From assembly GCA_025200525.1 (NCBI GenBank), contig CM045761.1:97440182-97504181 (forward strand): a stretch of 64,000 nt of DNA. Reading direction: 5' to 3'. The notes beneath the pieces were generated by a model. It saw only the letters and a program-made list of their open reading frames with translations, searched no databases and was not told where the DNA came from. Numbering within the stretch: the stretch's first letter is position 1; the number at the start of each line of letters is the position of its first letter. The position numbers were made by a program, and so were the translations under genes. Positions 11,274 to 24,237 of this stretch are shown here, piece after piece. The DNA is from Camellia lanceoleosa. Lineage: Eukaryota > Streptophyta > Magnoliopsida > Ericales > Theaceae.

Positions 11274-11639
11274 TGTTGGAAAAAAATAAAATTTTTTGAT
11301 GACTTTAATATGAAATTGAAGTGGGTTTCAACGATTGGTTGAAGTGGGATTAAGTAGGGTTAAATTTTTTGCAATAAGATATTTATCCCATAAAAAAATA
11401 ATAAAAAACCATTAAAATTTGAATAAGAAATTGTTTCATAAAGTTACGGAATGTGTGTAACCACCTATCACACATTGATTGTAGACGAAAGTATTGATAG
11501 ATATTTAAATCTCAAGTTTTTGATAAGGTGTGTATATAAAGTGTGTAATCTCTATAGTAATGGTGGTTTTATTCCATCAGTATTTGCAGAATTCATTTCT
11601 GCATTAGTTGCTAACCTTCATAGTTGAAGGTTCCTTCTT
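11274..11639 (+). mobile_element. Start of a copia-type LTR, split by G1
   Basis: It begins TGTTGGAAAA, a typical copia LTR start, has a TATA-like GTATATAAAG near 11532, and breaks off at the TSD of G1 (TTCTT, 11635-11639). The continuation is at 40717, where a pyrimidine-rich leader resumes. It is assigned to copia by its start, TATA spacing and the copia RT remnant downstream at 46270; no primer-binding site was found, so the link is inference. Confidence 0.4.
11532..11541 (+). promoter_or_regulatory. TATA box of the split copia LTR
   Basis: GTATATAAAG lies about 260 bp after the TGTTGGAAAA start and about 100 bp before the break at G1. Confidence 0.4.
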
Positions 11640-12337
11640 TGTAACACCCCGCTTTTTATTTTACGGATATCATTACCAAAACTATTATTATAATACAATT
11701 TCAGAGATAATGAACAAAAGTTCTGTACACTAACAATAATAAGTAAAAGAAGATTCACTCATTCGAATACATAACGGATGTACCATGAGATATAATTAAA
11801 TAAATTGCCTACAAACTTACATCATTACATTCAAGAGAAATGGTTTGACTCTTTTTACAACAACGACATTCCACCCACAAATAATAGGCCTTGTGGCCAA
11901 CAACTGAGGATGATTTTCGATCTTGAACTGTTCTTAACATCACTTGAAAAGAATTAGCAACGAGAGATGAACATAAAGTCCGGTAGAGATCCCAACATGA
12001 TCCTAAACAATAATAACATACAGATAGCTATGATCATGAATGCGCTTTATATCATATCATATATATAATGTGACAGTTTATACTTGAAAATATACTTATG
12101 CAAGTATTTTTCTCAAAATCTTTCAATTTATTCAACAACATAAACAATTCACTTTTCTTTCTTCTTGTTACCTTTTACCAAATTCACCTGACAACAACAA
12201 ACTTTCAAAAACAAATCCACAAAACCCATTTAAGTTTCCCCAATTTCCAAACTCACACCCATTTCAAATACATTTAAAAAAAATCCCAAACGAACACAAA
12301 GATAATATGTATATAATGCTCCCTACATAACCATATA
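11640..12337 (-). repeat. G1 3' LTR, first part (end of LTR in element sense)
   Basis: It aligns with 38575-39275. Over the first 76 bases I count six differences, five of them transitions. It breaks at ATATA (12333-12337), the TSD of G2, and resumes at 28514. Confidence 0.8.
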
Positions 12338-14526
12338 TCTCACGCCCCAAGAAATAATCATAAGAATACTCAACATTTCCAACAAGATGATCTTGTTTCC
12401 AAATTAATAACTTCTATTGCATAAATATATAAGGAATATAATACCTCGTCATTAACATCGTTATCAAATCTCTAACATTTGTATTCATTATACTATAAAG
12501 ATATACAAAAGTATTCCACATGCAATTATACATTCAAGATTCATAGAGTATAAATCTATAGTATGTGGCACAACAAGTCAAATCCAATTAATTGCCCTCA
12601 AGGGCTACAAGTTCCAAGACTTATGCCCGATTACACAAAATGGTTATCAAACCCATACATGTAAAGCCCTTAGATTGTTAAAAATAATTACAACAAAAGA
12701 AAAGAGCATTGTGCCTTCAAAATACACTTCACGCCTTGAACTTGGTGGAATCACCGCATCTTTTCATGCACAAAATCCACAAGGGTGAGCATAAAACCCA
12801 GTAGGAAGATCTTAACAAAGTATATACATTTTATACAGTCTCTTGAGATAAATGCATATGCTATGTCATGCTCAAAAAACATATATCTCTATCCTTTGAA
12901 AATCTTGTGCCCAATGCAATTTGAAAACATAGCAATTCAATAACTTCAACATAGTTCAAGGGTGGTAAATACAACTCAGGTAATCCCTAGGTTGTTGTCT
13001 GCAAGCAAGCATATCAAGCACTACCAATCGCCACTTTACCGGTTGCTAACCAGAAGGCACATAGTACCTCCTTTGCTTGTATTTTCGGTCTTTCACCATG
13101 GACACTCAAGCCAACTTAACCAATAGCAAATTACACCCCCTATTCGGACTTACCAACGTATTTACCCCAAAAAATTCAAGATGGTCTTGTTTCATAAAAC
13201 AATTCCTTTCTCAAAGCAATAATTTTCAAATGCAAAATTCAAAATCAATGATAACAAAGACGAAACGGAATGACAGTGCAACATGTAACAATGCATTAAT
13301 ATAGTTCTATTTTCAATTCCACCACACAATCCTCCATTGTGATCAAATTCCCATATCTCTTATCAATGTAACATCATAATATATATCTTCCAAAAGATAA
13401 TATAACAATATCATCATATATGCACTCTCCACATATTAATCATCATTTTTAAACTTGGTCTCTCCAAGACAACCCAACAACAAGCTATTCATCAAGTCTA
13501 AAAATCAACATTCTCATTTCTCCATGAAATCTCTTATTTGAAACAACTATAGAAATTTCTCCATCATTTATTCATATAACAATTTATCAAGCATGAATTT
13601 CACAATATCTCAACATCTTCCCAAAATCCCAAAATTCTAGGGTTTCCACCAAAACTAGGTTTTGTCCCATTTTGAAAGGATTTTTTCTAAAACAACAGCC
13701 ACACTTTAGAACATAGCTCACACTCTCAAAAGTTTGGAGAAATATAGAGAAAATTCACTTTTAAAATCATCTAGAGTTCATGAACCCAAAACCATAGTTC
13801 AAACATGAAAGAAATACTCTAAACTAACATAGACTTGCAGAAACATATATATAACTCTAAGAATATCCCTACCTTAAGCTAGGGAGAGGAAGAAGATGAA
13901 AACCCTAAAATTCAATGTTGATGCAAACTTGATTCAATTGGTGTAAATGTAGCCCTCGTTGCCCTCTTCAATTTGGTGTAAAAAGCCCTATCAAATTCTT
14001 GAAGGTTTTAGCTAAATCTTAGAGAGAAGTTTGGATTTGGGTGGGTTTGTAGAGAGAAGAAGGAGAAAAGATGAATATATATATATAGAGAGAGAGAGAT
14101 AAGTGAAAAAGTATACAAAACATGTTTTTGGCATTAGTTTTGAGGAAAAGAGCTCAAAATTCAAGATAGACGTGCCGAAATCTGCACGAGCAAAATCCTA
14201 AATCCGCACAAGCGGATTCTGATACCTCTCACGGGCAGTTTGGGGCAATCTGGTCTAGAGAAAAACCCATATTTGCCACAAAATTCGCACGAGCAGAATC
14301 CAAAATCCACACGAGCAGTTTCGCCAAGTGAAGCCAAAATTGATTTCACACCTCAATACAAGTTCCAACGCCCAAAACTCAAAATTTAAACCCGGAAATG
14401 TTAAGAGAGGTTAAGTAAGAGCGGAAAAGAAATCTCAACGACCCAATACGATAATCAAAAAACCCAAAGTAAAACAAACTATCTTACTATGCAATACCAG
14501 TCAAGTCCAAGACCCAGGACATTACA
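12338..14526 (-). repeat. G2 3' LTR (2189 bp)
   Basis: It aligns with 23111-24237 and 28113-28508. It keeps a segment (13302-14022) that is missing from the 5' LTR. It contains a TATA-like AT tract on minus (14075-14087) and several copies of 'ccgcacgagcg'-type palindromes at 14180-14330. It ends at a purine tract. Confidence 0.85.
14075..14087 (-). promoter_or_regulatory. TATA-like tract of the G2 3' LTR
   Basis: An alternating AT run next to a GA/CT run. In the 5' LTR the matching place (24122-24145) keeps only the GA run, so the TATA is lost there. Confidence 0.45.
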
Positions 14527-14541
14527 ACCTTTCCCTCTTAG
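14527..14541 (-). promoter_or_regulatory. G2 polypurine tract
   Basis: Minus strand AAGAGGGAAAGGT abuts the TGTAATG start of the 3' LTR, the expected plus-strand primer position. Confidence 0.7.
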
Positions 14542-14919
14542 GACATTTCGCCCCTGAAATTTGGTCACACCTCTCACCAACAACCTCTAATGAACAAAGA
14601 CAATTCAACAATAAAAGGGCTCCGAGTGATAATAACCACACTAATGATAATAATGAATCCATAATAACAACAATTCAATAATAGCATGGAGATCTGAATC
14701 TCAACTACATTCCACTATCGTCATCAAAATTTCCATGGGGCAAGGCCACAACACCAACAACCACTAAGACGATAATCATAAACATGAAGTCCAACCACAA
14801 TTGTAACAATCCTACACCGTTCTCATGTTTAAAAAAAACAACAATCATAACAACAAGTGGTTAGCAATTTCAATGATTCATTCTCAAACACAAGAGAAAA
14901 TTACAATCTAGAACAAACT

Positions 14920-16110
14920 AAGCGTTCTCAAATAAATTTGGATACTTGGTTGGAGCGAAGTTCTGCCTCCTATTCCCAACTTGCTTCCTCAACCCCATGG
15001 TATCTCCATAACACCTTCACTAATGGTATACTCTTGTCCCTTAATACTTGTTCTCAGATATCTAAAATTTGAATTGGGCACTCTTCATATGAAATATCCT
15101 CATCTACCTCCAAGTCGACCCAATCAAGTACATGTGAAGGGTCGGATTTGTACTTCCTAAGCATAGATACATGGAACATGTTATGAACCCCAGAGAGGTG
15201 TGGTGGTAAGGCCAAACGGTATACCACTTCTTCAATCTGCTCTAAAATCTTTGACCTTTTCCGAATGAGGTCACTGACCTCGAAGGTTAGAGGTCGCCTT
15301 CTTTTATTGGCATAACTCTTTTGTCGGCTTTGAGCCATAGCTAACCTTTTTCAAATGAGAGAAACTTTCTTGATCGTCTCTCAAACAATCTCCGGGCCTA
15401 ACATTGGTGTATCACCCACCTCGGCCCAACAAACTGGTGATCTACAATGTCGACCATACAAGGACTCGAACGGTGCCATCTCGATACTTGCCTGATAACT
15501 ATTGTTGTAGGCAAACTCAATCAACGGTAGGTACCTCTCCCAAGACCCCTTGAAATCAAGGACACAAGCTTTAAGCACGTCCTTTAAAATTTGAATAGTA
15601 CGCTCTGACTGCCCATTGGTCTGAGGATGATAAGCGGTGTTAAGGGTCAACTTAGTTCCCAACGCCTCTTGAAGGTTTTGCCACAATCAAGTGGTGAAAT
15701 GGGGTCTCTATCTGAAAAAATGGTCAGAAGGACCCCATGAAGTCGAACTATGTCTCTAATATACAACTCTGCCAAATAATCAACTGAGTCACTGGTGTGT
15801 ATCAGAATGAAGTGCGTAGACTTAGTCAACCTATCAACAATCACCCAAGCGGCATCATTACCCCGTTCTGTTCTAAGAAGCCCAACTATAAAATCCATGG
15901 TAACATGCTTCCATTTCCACTCAACTATAGGTAAGGGTTGTAGCAAACCCGCTGGCTTTTGGTGATCGACCTTCACTTGCTAGCAAGTAAGGCATTTTGA
16001 AACAAATAAGGTGACATCTCGTTTCATACCCCTCCACTAAAACTGATGACTAAGATCATGATACATTTTAGTACCTCCCGGATGTACCGCAAGGCTTGAG
16101 TGATGAAATT
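14920..16110 (-). pseudogene. G2 integrase with chromodomain-like C-terminus, broken
   Basis: Read on minus from about 16110: a zinc-binding part (HPGGTKMYHDL, then CLTC), the core with TMDFIVGL (first catalytic Asp), FSDRDP (second Asp) and [13 protein letters not shown] (catalytic Glu region), then a GPY-type stretch (LALPPHLSGVHNMFHVSMLR) and a tail LVKVLWRYHGVEEASWE, as in chromoviral chromodomain ends. The frame shifts at about 15660 (CGKTFKRR against the WQNLQEAL frame) and in-frame stops are present, e.g. near 15365 and 14965. Integrase would join element DNA to the host chromosome; this copy cannot be made as one protein. Confidence 0.85.
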
Positions 16111-16288
16111 CTCAAAGTACCTCATCTTTTCAAGATTCCAGCACAAACAAACAATCTAGATACCTCACACTCAAATCCAAGTGGATGTTCAAACCCTTCT
16201 CTTCCTTCCCGTTGGAGATCCTGTCATGGATTGTCTCCATCTCATGGTCACCGTGTTGTGCCTCTATGACTCTGCTAATCAAGGTGGG

Positions 16289-16719
16289 TTAAGTAATTAA
16301 AGTGAATAAGGTATTTCCCTCGCTAGACTCGCCCAGATGCAAATCAAACTCGTCGATATCACCTAGCATGTCCCATTCTCGAATGACCATACTTGTCACA
16401 CTACTCATAGATTTCCGACCCAAGGCATCGGCCACAACATTGGCCTTCCCTAGATGATAGTGTAACTTAAAGTCATAATCCTCTATAAATTTCATCCATC
16501 TCCATTAGCGTAAATTCAAATCATTTTGGGAAAACAAGTATTTTAGACTCTTATGATCGGAGAAAAAATCAAACTTCTCGTTGTACAAATAATGCCTCCA
16601 AATCTTCAAAGAAAAAATTACCTCCGCTAACTCTAAATCATGGGTGGGGTAGTTCTTCTCATGAGTTTTCAATTGTCGTGAATCATAAGCCACAACCTTC
16701 CCTTCTTGCATCAACACAC
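16289..16719 (-). pseudogene. G2 RNase H, C-terminal part
   Basis: It resumes exactly after the G3 solo LTR with [16 protein letters not shown], then [36 protein letters not shown] and [17 protein letters not shown], the standard gypsy RNase H and connection motifs, with stops between segments. The N-terminal half ends GDTSRDGLGCV at 20106-20140. The five bases GTGTG are duplicated at the break. Confidence 0.85.
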
Positions 16720-17225
16720 TGTAGCTTGGCTTTTTTATGCCCCTTTTCGAAAGCTCGAAAAGAAAGCCCTACAGTTCGGACTCCCGCGGTTCTGAATCTA
16801 ATCTCACAAGTGCAATGTGAAACAGATAATCACCAAAGAGTCCAAATCTGGCAAATCGTTTGGAAAATTGATTTTAGGATCAAAAATGTAAAAATTGGAC
16901 TGTTTTGCCAGATACAGAGTCACTACTTAAATATTTTGTTTTGGGAAAATTTAGGAAACCCATGACTCGTGCCAAAGGCCACGTGTCCTTCATCACCAAA
17001 GTTGCCTCAGCTCGGGAACTTAGGTACGAGAGGGAAAGGTCATGAATTGAGCACCCCCGCTCACCCGATCAAAGATCGGCCTCTATTAATCATGATATGA
17101 TTTTTTTATAAACATTATGTGTTCTTATTCCGATTATTAAACTAGCATTATTAAGTGATGCGCGCAAGCAAGTATAGACTAGTTTGCTCAATTTGGAACA
17201 ATTCAACTCATGTTTGTTTGTGATA

Positions 17226-17335
17226 ATTGTTTGAATTTGCCACCTCAAGTAGGCTTAAATTTTGTGGATTTGCCACCAAACATAGTGGGCTTAAAACAGG
17301 TTTGCCACTCGACAAAGTGGGCTTAAAACTTACAT
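17226..17335. repeat. Short tandem repeat in G3a
   Basis: Three copies of a unit around 'tttgccac' and 'agtgggcttaaa', about 35-45 bp each. Equivalent copies stand in G3b at 24715-24812, so the array is a conserved LTR feature. Confidence 0.6.
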
Positions 17336-18227
17336 TCGTTGAATTGTTCCAATTCAAACAACAAGCCTTCATCCACGGGCATTCAAATAGTTTAGCATTT
17401 AAGCACATAGCCTCATGGCAAGCATGCTAGACATGGCAACATTCACATTCATGCGAGTATGCTAAAGCGTAAAAACTCACCTAGTACTCCAAGCTAGGAA
17501 GATATGGGTTAGAAAACTATGCATGATTCCTAACTATGCAAAATGCCTAATGCAACACATGCAACATGCAATTAATAGGCTCGGCTACTAATATGGCATA
17601 TGGATTGATTTGATAACATGCGGTTAAACACGTATTCAAATAAGGTATTGAAATGACAATGCAGTTAGAATGATGCACTGAGCCTCGGTGCATGCAATAC
17701 AAGATGAATGAATGCAAGCATGGGGTATGCTAATTGAAACATGATCCTAATCTAACCATTAAAAGCGGTTAAGTAAAAGGGAGAAAGACGTGGGGTTGGA
17801 AAACATACACGCACGCACGCATGCACACACACTTATTACAACATTACGCCCTCTCAAAGGAGGGTTCGAATGAATAAAAGCTAACTAACTAGCAACTAAG
17901 CTAAGCTAATTAAACTAATTAGACTAATTAGACTAATTATTACAAACCAAATGAATAACTAGTTAAGCTAATTACTAATTATTACAACACTTTTAACTAA
18001 CTAGTAAACTAATTAATTAATTTACAACACAAATGTACACGAACATAAGCAATTAAGACTTTTAACTACACAGCCATTGCTCTACCTCGGGGAGTGGAAG
18101 ATGTACATGCACAGTTTTGGCCTGAAAAGACATTCGTTTTGCTCTCAAAAGCCTTTGTTTGCAAGGTTGAGCATTTCCAGAACCTTCCTGCTCCATCTTA
18201 CCAAAATCAACTGAAGTTTACATTAGT

Positions 18228-18345
18228 GGCCTGTCGGCCATGGATGGATGCTGCCGGCCCTCTGTTAGCTAAAAGGGTGGTTTGCCAGCCACTTATGGTG
18301 CACTGCCGGGCACCAATGGTGCATTGCCGGCCATTGATGCATTGG
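18228..18345. repeat. GCCGGCC-rich cluster in G3a
   Basis: Repeated 'ctgccgg' and 'ttgccggcc' words spaced about 20-30 bp. G3b carries a related cluster at 25570-25690 and a second one at 27776-27910. Confidence 0.5.
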
Positions 18346-19769
18346 ATCACCATGTTGCAACAGAGTACAAACAGAGCAAAAAGAGGATTTTTCCAAGGAT
18401 TGTATGCACAATTCACCTCTCCTCTTCATGGACAAATCCAAGGAATTGTGAACTTAAACCACAATCCACCAATCAAAGCAATTTTGTTGCATGATGGCTT
18501 GTGATTCAAGGTGTGCAAGCTTAATAAATGCAAAGCCAAACACTCAAGAACCATTACCCTATCATGCATGATCAAGGGCAATGGAAACCTAGGAAAGTGG
18601 CACATTTCATCACTTTTGAGTATGAAATGTCCCATTTTCCTTGTGCTCAAACTAACGTCCGATTTGAATACATGCAATGTAACACAAAGAAATGCTTATC
18701 TTGTCTCTTTTACTTATCAATTTTGTTTACAAATTTTAGTTACCAACCATCCTTTAATCACATTAAGTCCAAGTGGTGAATTAAGTCCTCTAAATGGAAA
18801 GAAAGTCCAAACCAAAGGTTGTTTTAAGCATGAAAGAGACCTCATGCCGTTGGTAATGAACCCCAAAGAGATTACACTACTAAGCACGGAACCTCAATTT
18901 CATGTCTTAAACAAGCAAATGGTTTGAACCACTTTCAAAGCAAAAATAAAACCAAGAAAGGAGGAAGGTTGCAAAAATGATTAAGTGCTGAAAATGAGTG
19001 ATAAAAGCATAAACAAATGCTATCAACTCAAACAAGAAGGTGTCTAGAGCTTAAAACACCAAGCTTGTGAGGGCTATTGCACTACAATCATGCAAAACAA
19101 GACTCAACTGACCCAAACAGCCCAAAACAGAGCTAAAACATGCTATTTTAGAGGCAAAAACATGCTGGAATTGAGCTGAACTAAGCTAAACTAGAAAAAC
19201 ATGCTAGCATATGAAGTTAACTAGACTAGCAAACAAGACACAAGGAGGGGAGGCTAACCCCTCCAATTTCAGACTTCAAAACAAGTTTTTTGGCACTGAA
19301 AAACCTATGAAATTCAGTGGTTAAAGGCCCAAAAAAAAAGGTAGTTTTATAATGGGAAACAAAAGTGCAAAGGCCTTAATGACAAGGAATAAAGAGGGAT
19401 GAACCACCCTCTAACCTTTAATGGCCCAAAACACCAATTTTAGCCCATGAAAACAAAGTTTTTTATAGCTCAAAATCAGCCCACGATAGTAGGAAAAAAA
19501 AAAGAAAGGAAAAACAAGTAAGCAAAGCAAGCTTAAAAGGCTAGTATTATACCACTTGAAAAAAAAGAGTGGTTCAAAGCAACAATTCAAGCCAAAAACA
19601 ACTTGTAAAGCTCCAAGAGGGCCTCAGACAACCTCAGCTCAAAGGTGATCACTTTTGGTTAAGGGTTGATGTGCAAAAGTGTAGTGTAGAGAAATACAAG
19701 AGAGAGGGAGAGAGAGAGAAAATTTTGAGTCTTAAATCTTCCAAGATTAAAACATGAGAGAGGGCCTTC

Positions 19770-19780
19770 CTATATATAGA
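19770..19780 (-). promoter_or_regulatory. TATA box of G3a
   Basis: Minus strand CTATATATAGGAAGG, followed by a CT-rich stretch (plus 19700-19722 is GA-rich). The same arrangement occurs in G3b (27401-27411) and G3c (63544-63554). Confidence 0.55.
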
Positions 19781-20105
19781 AAATATGAATTCTATACAAG
19801 GAGATCCAGCCCTCCACATGTGGGCAGATACAAGCCTCTGTGCAACCAGCTGGCACAAAATATCTGTAGAAAACACTAGTAGCCGGCTAGCCATCAGTGA
19901 TGGCCAGAAGGCCACCAAAGACTGCAGGGCAGAGAGGCCAAGACATGGTCCAAAAAGGAGACAAAAAGGATGCAGGGTTTGGAAGGCTCAAACCTGTGGC
20001 GTTCCACTGAGGACTTTGAGTGCTCGGTGAGCAATTAGACTCGTCATCGGATATACCTGCAAGAACATCCAAGTCTTGAAGGGCCATCAAAATGGGGTGT
20101 CTACA

Positions 20106-21130
20106 CACACAACCAAGTCCATCCCGAGATGTATCACCATAAATGGTATAACCCAAACCTCTTTTTGGAATTATCAAAACTGGTGCAGTGGTCAACCTAG
20201 ACTTAAGTTCTTCTAATGACTTCTCACAAGTCTTGTTCCATATATATTTAACACCCTTCCTTGTCAACCTGGTTATTGGTGCACCTATTCTAAAAAAGTC
20301 CCTTACAAAACGACGATAATACCCGGGTAACCCTAGGAAACTCCAAATTTCAAAAGCATTCTTAGGTTGTTCCCAATCTTGCACGACATCTATCTTAAAA
20401 GAATCTACAGTTACTTTTTCTCCCAACACAACATACCCAAAAAATTTCATTTCCATCAACCAAAACCCGCATTTCTCAAATTTAGCATTTGGTGCACCCT
20501 AAGCAAGTCGAAGACTATTTGCAGGTGTTTCTTGTGGCCCTCATCAGATGTTGAATAAATCAAGATATCGTCCACAAAGACAACTACGAAATGGTCTAAG
20601 AATTCATGGAAGACTCGATTCATCAAGTCCATAAAGGAAATAGGTGAATTGGTTAAACTGAAAGGCTTTACAAGGAATTCATAGTGGCCATAACGCATAT
20701 GAAAAGCCATTTTTTGGATGTCCTCCTCCCTAACTCTCAACTGATGGTACCCTAATCTCAAGTCTCTCTTTGAAAAGCAATGAGACCCTCTAAGTTGGTC
20801 AAATAAGTCATCTATTCTAGGTAGAGGATACTTGTTCTAACGGTAACCTGATTCAATTTGTAGTAATCAATACACAACAGCAAATGAACCGTTTGTGCAG
20901 ATTTCGGTGAGTTTGAAACCCCAGTCTAAAAGTTCTTGGAGTTGGATCTTCAACTCATGTCACTTAGCGGGTGAAAATCAATATGATGCCATGAAAATTG
21001 GTGCTGTGCCAGGCACTAAGTCAATGGAGAATTTAATCTCCCGATGGGTTGGTAACCCGGTAAGATCTTTAGGGAAAATATCCGAGTATTTCCCAAACTA
21101 CCATTGGTAAATCATTTTGAACCATGCTAC
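20106..21130 (-). pseudogene. G2 reverse transcriptase and start of RNase H, broken
   Basis: On minus from about 21080: EIKFSIDLVPGTAPI, then [44 protein letters not shown] and the catalytic FVDDILIYS near 20560-20590, then FLGLPGYYRRFV and the RNase H start YTIYGDTSRDGLGCV. Stops interrupt it (e.g. near 20456 and 20840) but the order is canonical Ty3/gypsy. It would copy element RNA into DNA in virus-like particles; this copy is non-functional. Confidence 0.88.
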
Positions 21131-21189
21131 CATCATTGGCTAAGGAAAAGACAAAGAGGAAACTAAGCCCTCATCGGCTCTTAAGGTCA

Positions 21190-21310
21190 AACAACGGTGG
21201 AATCAATCTATCACCCTGATCACATAAAAAATAGAAACAATCCTAGTATCAATCAATACACTAGCCAAGAATTGAACACAACAAAAGTACCTCTCACAAT
21301 AGAGGATCCT
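21190..21310 (-). pseudogene. G2 protease remnant
   Basis: Minus-strand SVLIDTRIVSIFYV corresponds to the aspartic protease motif V-L-I-D-T-G-A-S-H. The Gly after Asp-Thr is Arg here and the frame is broken just upstream. Only this short block is recognisable, so the call rests on the motif and its place between gag and RT. Confidence 0.5.
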
Positions 21311-21489
21311 GGCGACCGCTCTGGCATTGTAACAGCATACACACATCCTTGTGGCCTTTGATTAACCTACTTATCTCTTGGAGCATAGGCCTACTGTATT
21401 GATTGAGCCGAGGTGGCTCTTTGATTAGCTTGTGAGGTCTAGACTGAATAAGCCTACTGATGGCTCTGAGTCTACCTTGACCCTATTGC

Positions 21490-22674
21490 GCTAGATGCAT
21501 CTCCCAACTGCGAGCAAGCTCTCCTCAAATGCCTCGACTGACCACACTGGAAACATGTAGGCCCTTGTCCCCTTCTCTGGGACTGAATCTGAGATTAGTT
21601 AGATGGTGGTGGTGGTGGTAACATTTGCTGCCCTCCTCTCTTCTATGGGCAGGCACTAGCCTTGTGACCCTATTAGCCACACTTGAAACAAGTAAAGCTA
21701 CCCTGAGCATTCTTCCTGGGCCAACACTCAACAACCGGGATTTAATCTGCTGAGATTGGGGTTGGGATGAAGCGAAGCCCCTATGCTTCTTACTAAGTCT
21801 AAAGTCCTCATAAGACTCTTGACCCCTAGACCTTGAACCACAAAGTCTCTCCTTCTAGGCCTACATTGCAATCTCTACATGTGTCGTCGCCTCCATAAGA
21901 TGGTCATAGTTCTGGATTATGTTTTCAGCAACCTTGAACAAGATTTTGGTTCTCAATCCTTTCTCAAATTCTATGCAACGACGTTCCTCCATTGCCACTA
22001 ACTCCGGTGCAAACTGGGACAAACTAGTGAAGGCCACTTCAAACTCGGCCACTGATAGGTTCAGTTGCTTGAGGTTTTGAAATTCTTGCCTCAATCTCTC
22101 CCTAGCTGTGGGAGGTAGGTATTTGTCTTGGAAAACGATGACAAAAGCTTTTCATGTCAGCCCCACTCTGCCTTTGGCGTGCTTCCACCATTGGCTCGCA
22201 TCCCCTTTGAGGTAGTAACTTGCCAGAGTCACCCTTAGTTCACTATCATTGATGTGAAGCATCTCAAACATCTTTACTATTTGCTTGAGCCACCCGTTTG
22301 CCTTCGGGCTCTGGGCCATCGTGAAACTCATCCGGCTTGGCCTGCAAGAACTCTCGAGTAAGAAAACTCGCCCTTGTCTCCACAGCATTCTCTCAAGCTT
22401 GGTTCTCTGTCCTTAAGATGTTTCTTGACTCTCTCAAAGCCCCCGCCATTTCTCAGGCTAGGACATCCATAGCGGCTTGACCTACTTGCTCTGGGACTCT
22501 TGCTTGCCCCATTTGCTGGGCCATGTTAGCTTGGCCTACTTGCTTGATCGTATTAGCTTGGCTGAATCCTACTTCTTGCACAATAACCCCATGGATCGGT
22601 ACTTCATAAACACCTCGGCGAGGCCTACCACGCTTCCTGTCTCTACCACCACGTGCCTAACCTCTTCCTGACAT
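21490..22674 (-). pseudogene. G2 gag (capsid and zinc knuckles), broken
   Basis: It starts at an ATG ending at 22674 (MSGRG) and soon meets a stop. The capsid-like part is clear: NGWLKQIVKMFEMLHIND, LASYYLKGDASQWWKHAKG, then LPPTARERLRQEFQNLKQ and FAPELVAMEERRCIEFEKGL. Downstream are two CCHC knuckles: CFKCG..GHKASAC (with two stops inside, about 21655-21695) and CFQCGQSRHLRRAC (about 21515-21560). Gag would package element RNA. There are several frameshifts and stops. Confidence 0.85.
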
Positions 22675-23088
22675 CCTAATTAAGGATAAGACTAAACAAT
22701 TTAGCACTTAATTGCATATGTGCTCGCAACTTATCTCACACATCCCATCACAACAATTTTATAAATTTTCATTTCATGTAAACACTTAGTTTCACTCCAC
22801 ACAAGCATTTAATCACGTAAACACATGCTGATTACTCCTTTAAGATGAAATTTGTCCCACGAAATACCAAGAATTCTTATTAGAATGAGCATTGATCAAG
22901 TGCCCTTCTAATAAGACTTTAAGGAATTTAATAGGTGCAAACAACATCCTAAAAGTTCAATCCCCACACCCATATAGTCACATAAGCATGCTATCACATA
23001 ACACCTAAAACATGGAACATCTCCTAGTTTAGTGAAATAAACCTATTGTGGAAAAATGACCACTTCTCGCGAGCCACAAGTATTCAAA

Positions 23089-23107
23089 CCCGGTAGTTAT
23101 GATACCA
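23089..23107 (-). promoter_or_regulatory. G2 primer-binding site
   Basis: Minus strand TGGTATCATAACTACCGGG starts three bases from the 5' LTR (at 23111). It has the TGGTATCA start typical of initiator-Met tRNA primers, with mismatches afterwards. Confidence 0.6.
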
Positions 23108-23110
23108 AGT

Positions 23111-24237
23111 TGTCACACCCCAAATAAATAATCATAAGAAAACTCAACATTTCCAACAACATGATCTTGTTTTCAAATTAATAACTTACATTGCAAAAAT
23201 ATATAAGGAATATAATGCCTCATCATTAACATCGTCATCAAATCTCTAACATTTGTATTTATTATACTCTAGAGATTTACAAAAGTATTCCACATGCAAT
23301 ATACATTCAACACTCCTAGAATATGAATTTATAGAATGTGGCACAATAAGTCAAATACAATTCAATGCCCTCAAGAGCTACAAGTTCAAAGACTTATGCC
23401 CGGTTACACAAAATGGTTATCAAACCCATACGTGTAAAGCCCTTGGCTTGTCAAAAATAATTACAACAAAATAAAAGAGTCTTGTGACCTCAAAATACAC
23501 TCCGCGCCTTTAACTCAGCGAAATCACCATATTTTTTCATACACAAAATCTACTAGGGTGAGCACAAAGCTCAGTAGGAAGATCTTAATAAAGTATATAC
23601 ATTTTATGCAGTCTCCTAAGATGAAGGCATATGCCATGTCATGCTTGAAACATATATCTCTATCTTTTGAAAATCTTGTGCCTAATGCAATTTGAAAACA
23701 CAACAATTCAACAACTTCAATGTAGTTCAAGGGGTGGTAAATACAACTCAGGTAATCCTTAGGTTGGTGTTTACAAGTAGACATATCAAGAACTATCAAT
23801 CGCCATTTTACCGGTTGCTACTCAGAAGGAACGTGATACCTACTCTGTGTGTGTTTTCGGTCTATAACCATGGACACTCAAGTCAACTTAATCAATACAA
23901 AACTACACCCCCTATTCAGGCTTACCAACGTATTTACCCTAAAACAATTCAAGATGATCTTGTTTCACAAAACAATTCCTTTGTCAAAGCAATAATTTTC
24001 AAATACAAAATTCAAAATCAATGATAACAAAGATGAAATGGAATGACAATGCAACATGTAACAATGCATTAATAAGAGAAGTTTAGATTTGGGTGGGTTT
24101 GTAGAGAGAAAGAGGAGAAAAGATGAATAGAGAGAGAGAGAGAGAAGTGAAAAAGTGCACAAAACACATTTTTGACATCAGTTTTGAGGAAAAGAGTTCA
24201 AAATTTGAGATAGACGCACCAAAATCCGCATGAGCGG
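23111..24237 (-). repeat. G2 5' LTR, first part
   Basis: It aligns with 12338-14180 but lacks the equivalent of 13302-14022 (about 720 bp); the junction is at about 24073 ('gcattaata' joined to 'agagaagttt'). It is interrupted at 24238 by G3b and continues at 28113. Confidence 0.8.

Larger units (their letters stand above)
16720..20105 (-). mobile_element. G3a: very long solo LTR inside G2 RNase H
   Basis: On minus it reads TGTAGACACCCC at the start and AAGCTACA at the end, with TSD CACAC at 16715-16719 and 20106-20110. Splicing it out restores the RNase H reading frame across GLGCV-LMQEG. It is 3386 bp. There is no PBS, gag or internal LTR junction, so it is a solo LTR of an element with giant LTRs. 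A TATA-like CTATATATAGG lies about 330 bp from its start. Open frames inside (e.g. 18094-18504 plus) show no known domain and match across neither G3 copy. Confidence 0.8.

Noticed and set aside
18094..18927. Two long open frames (136 and 138 codons) on plus
   Set aside because: They lie inside the G3a LTR, show no domain, and are not preserved in the aligned G3b copy.
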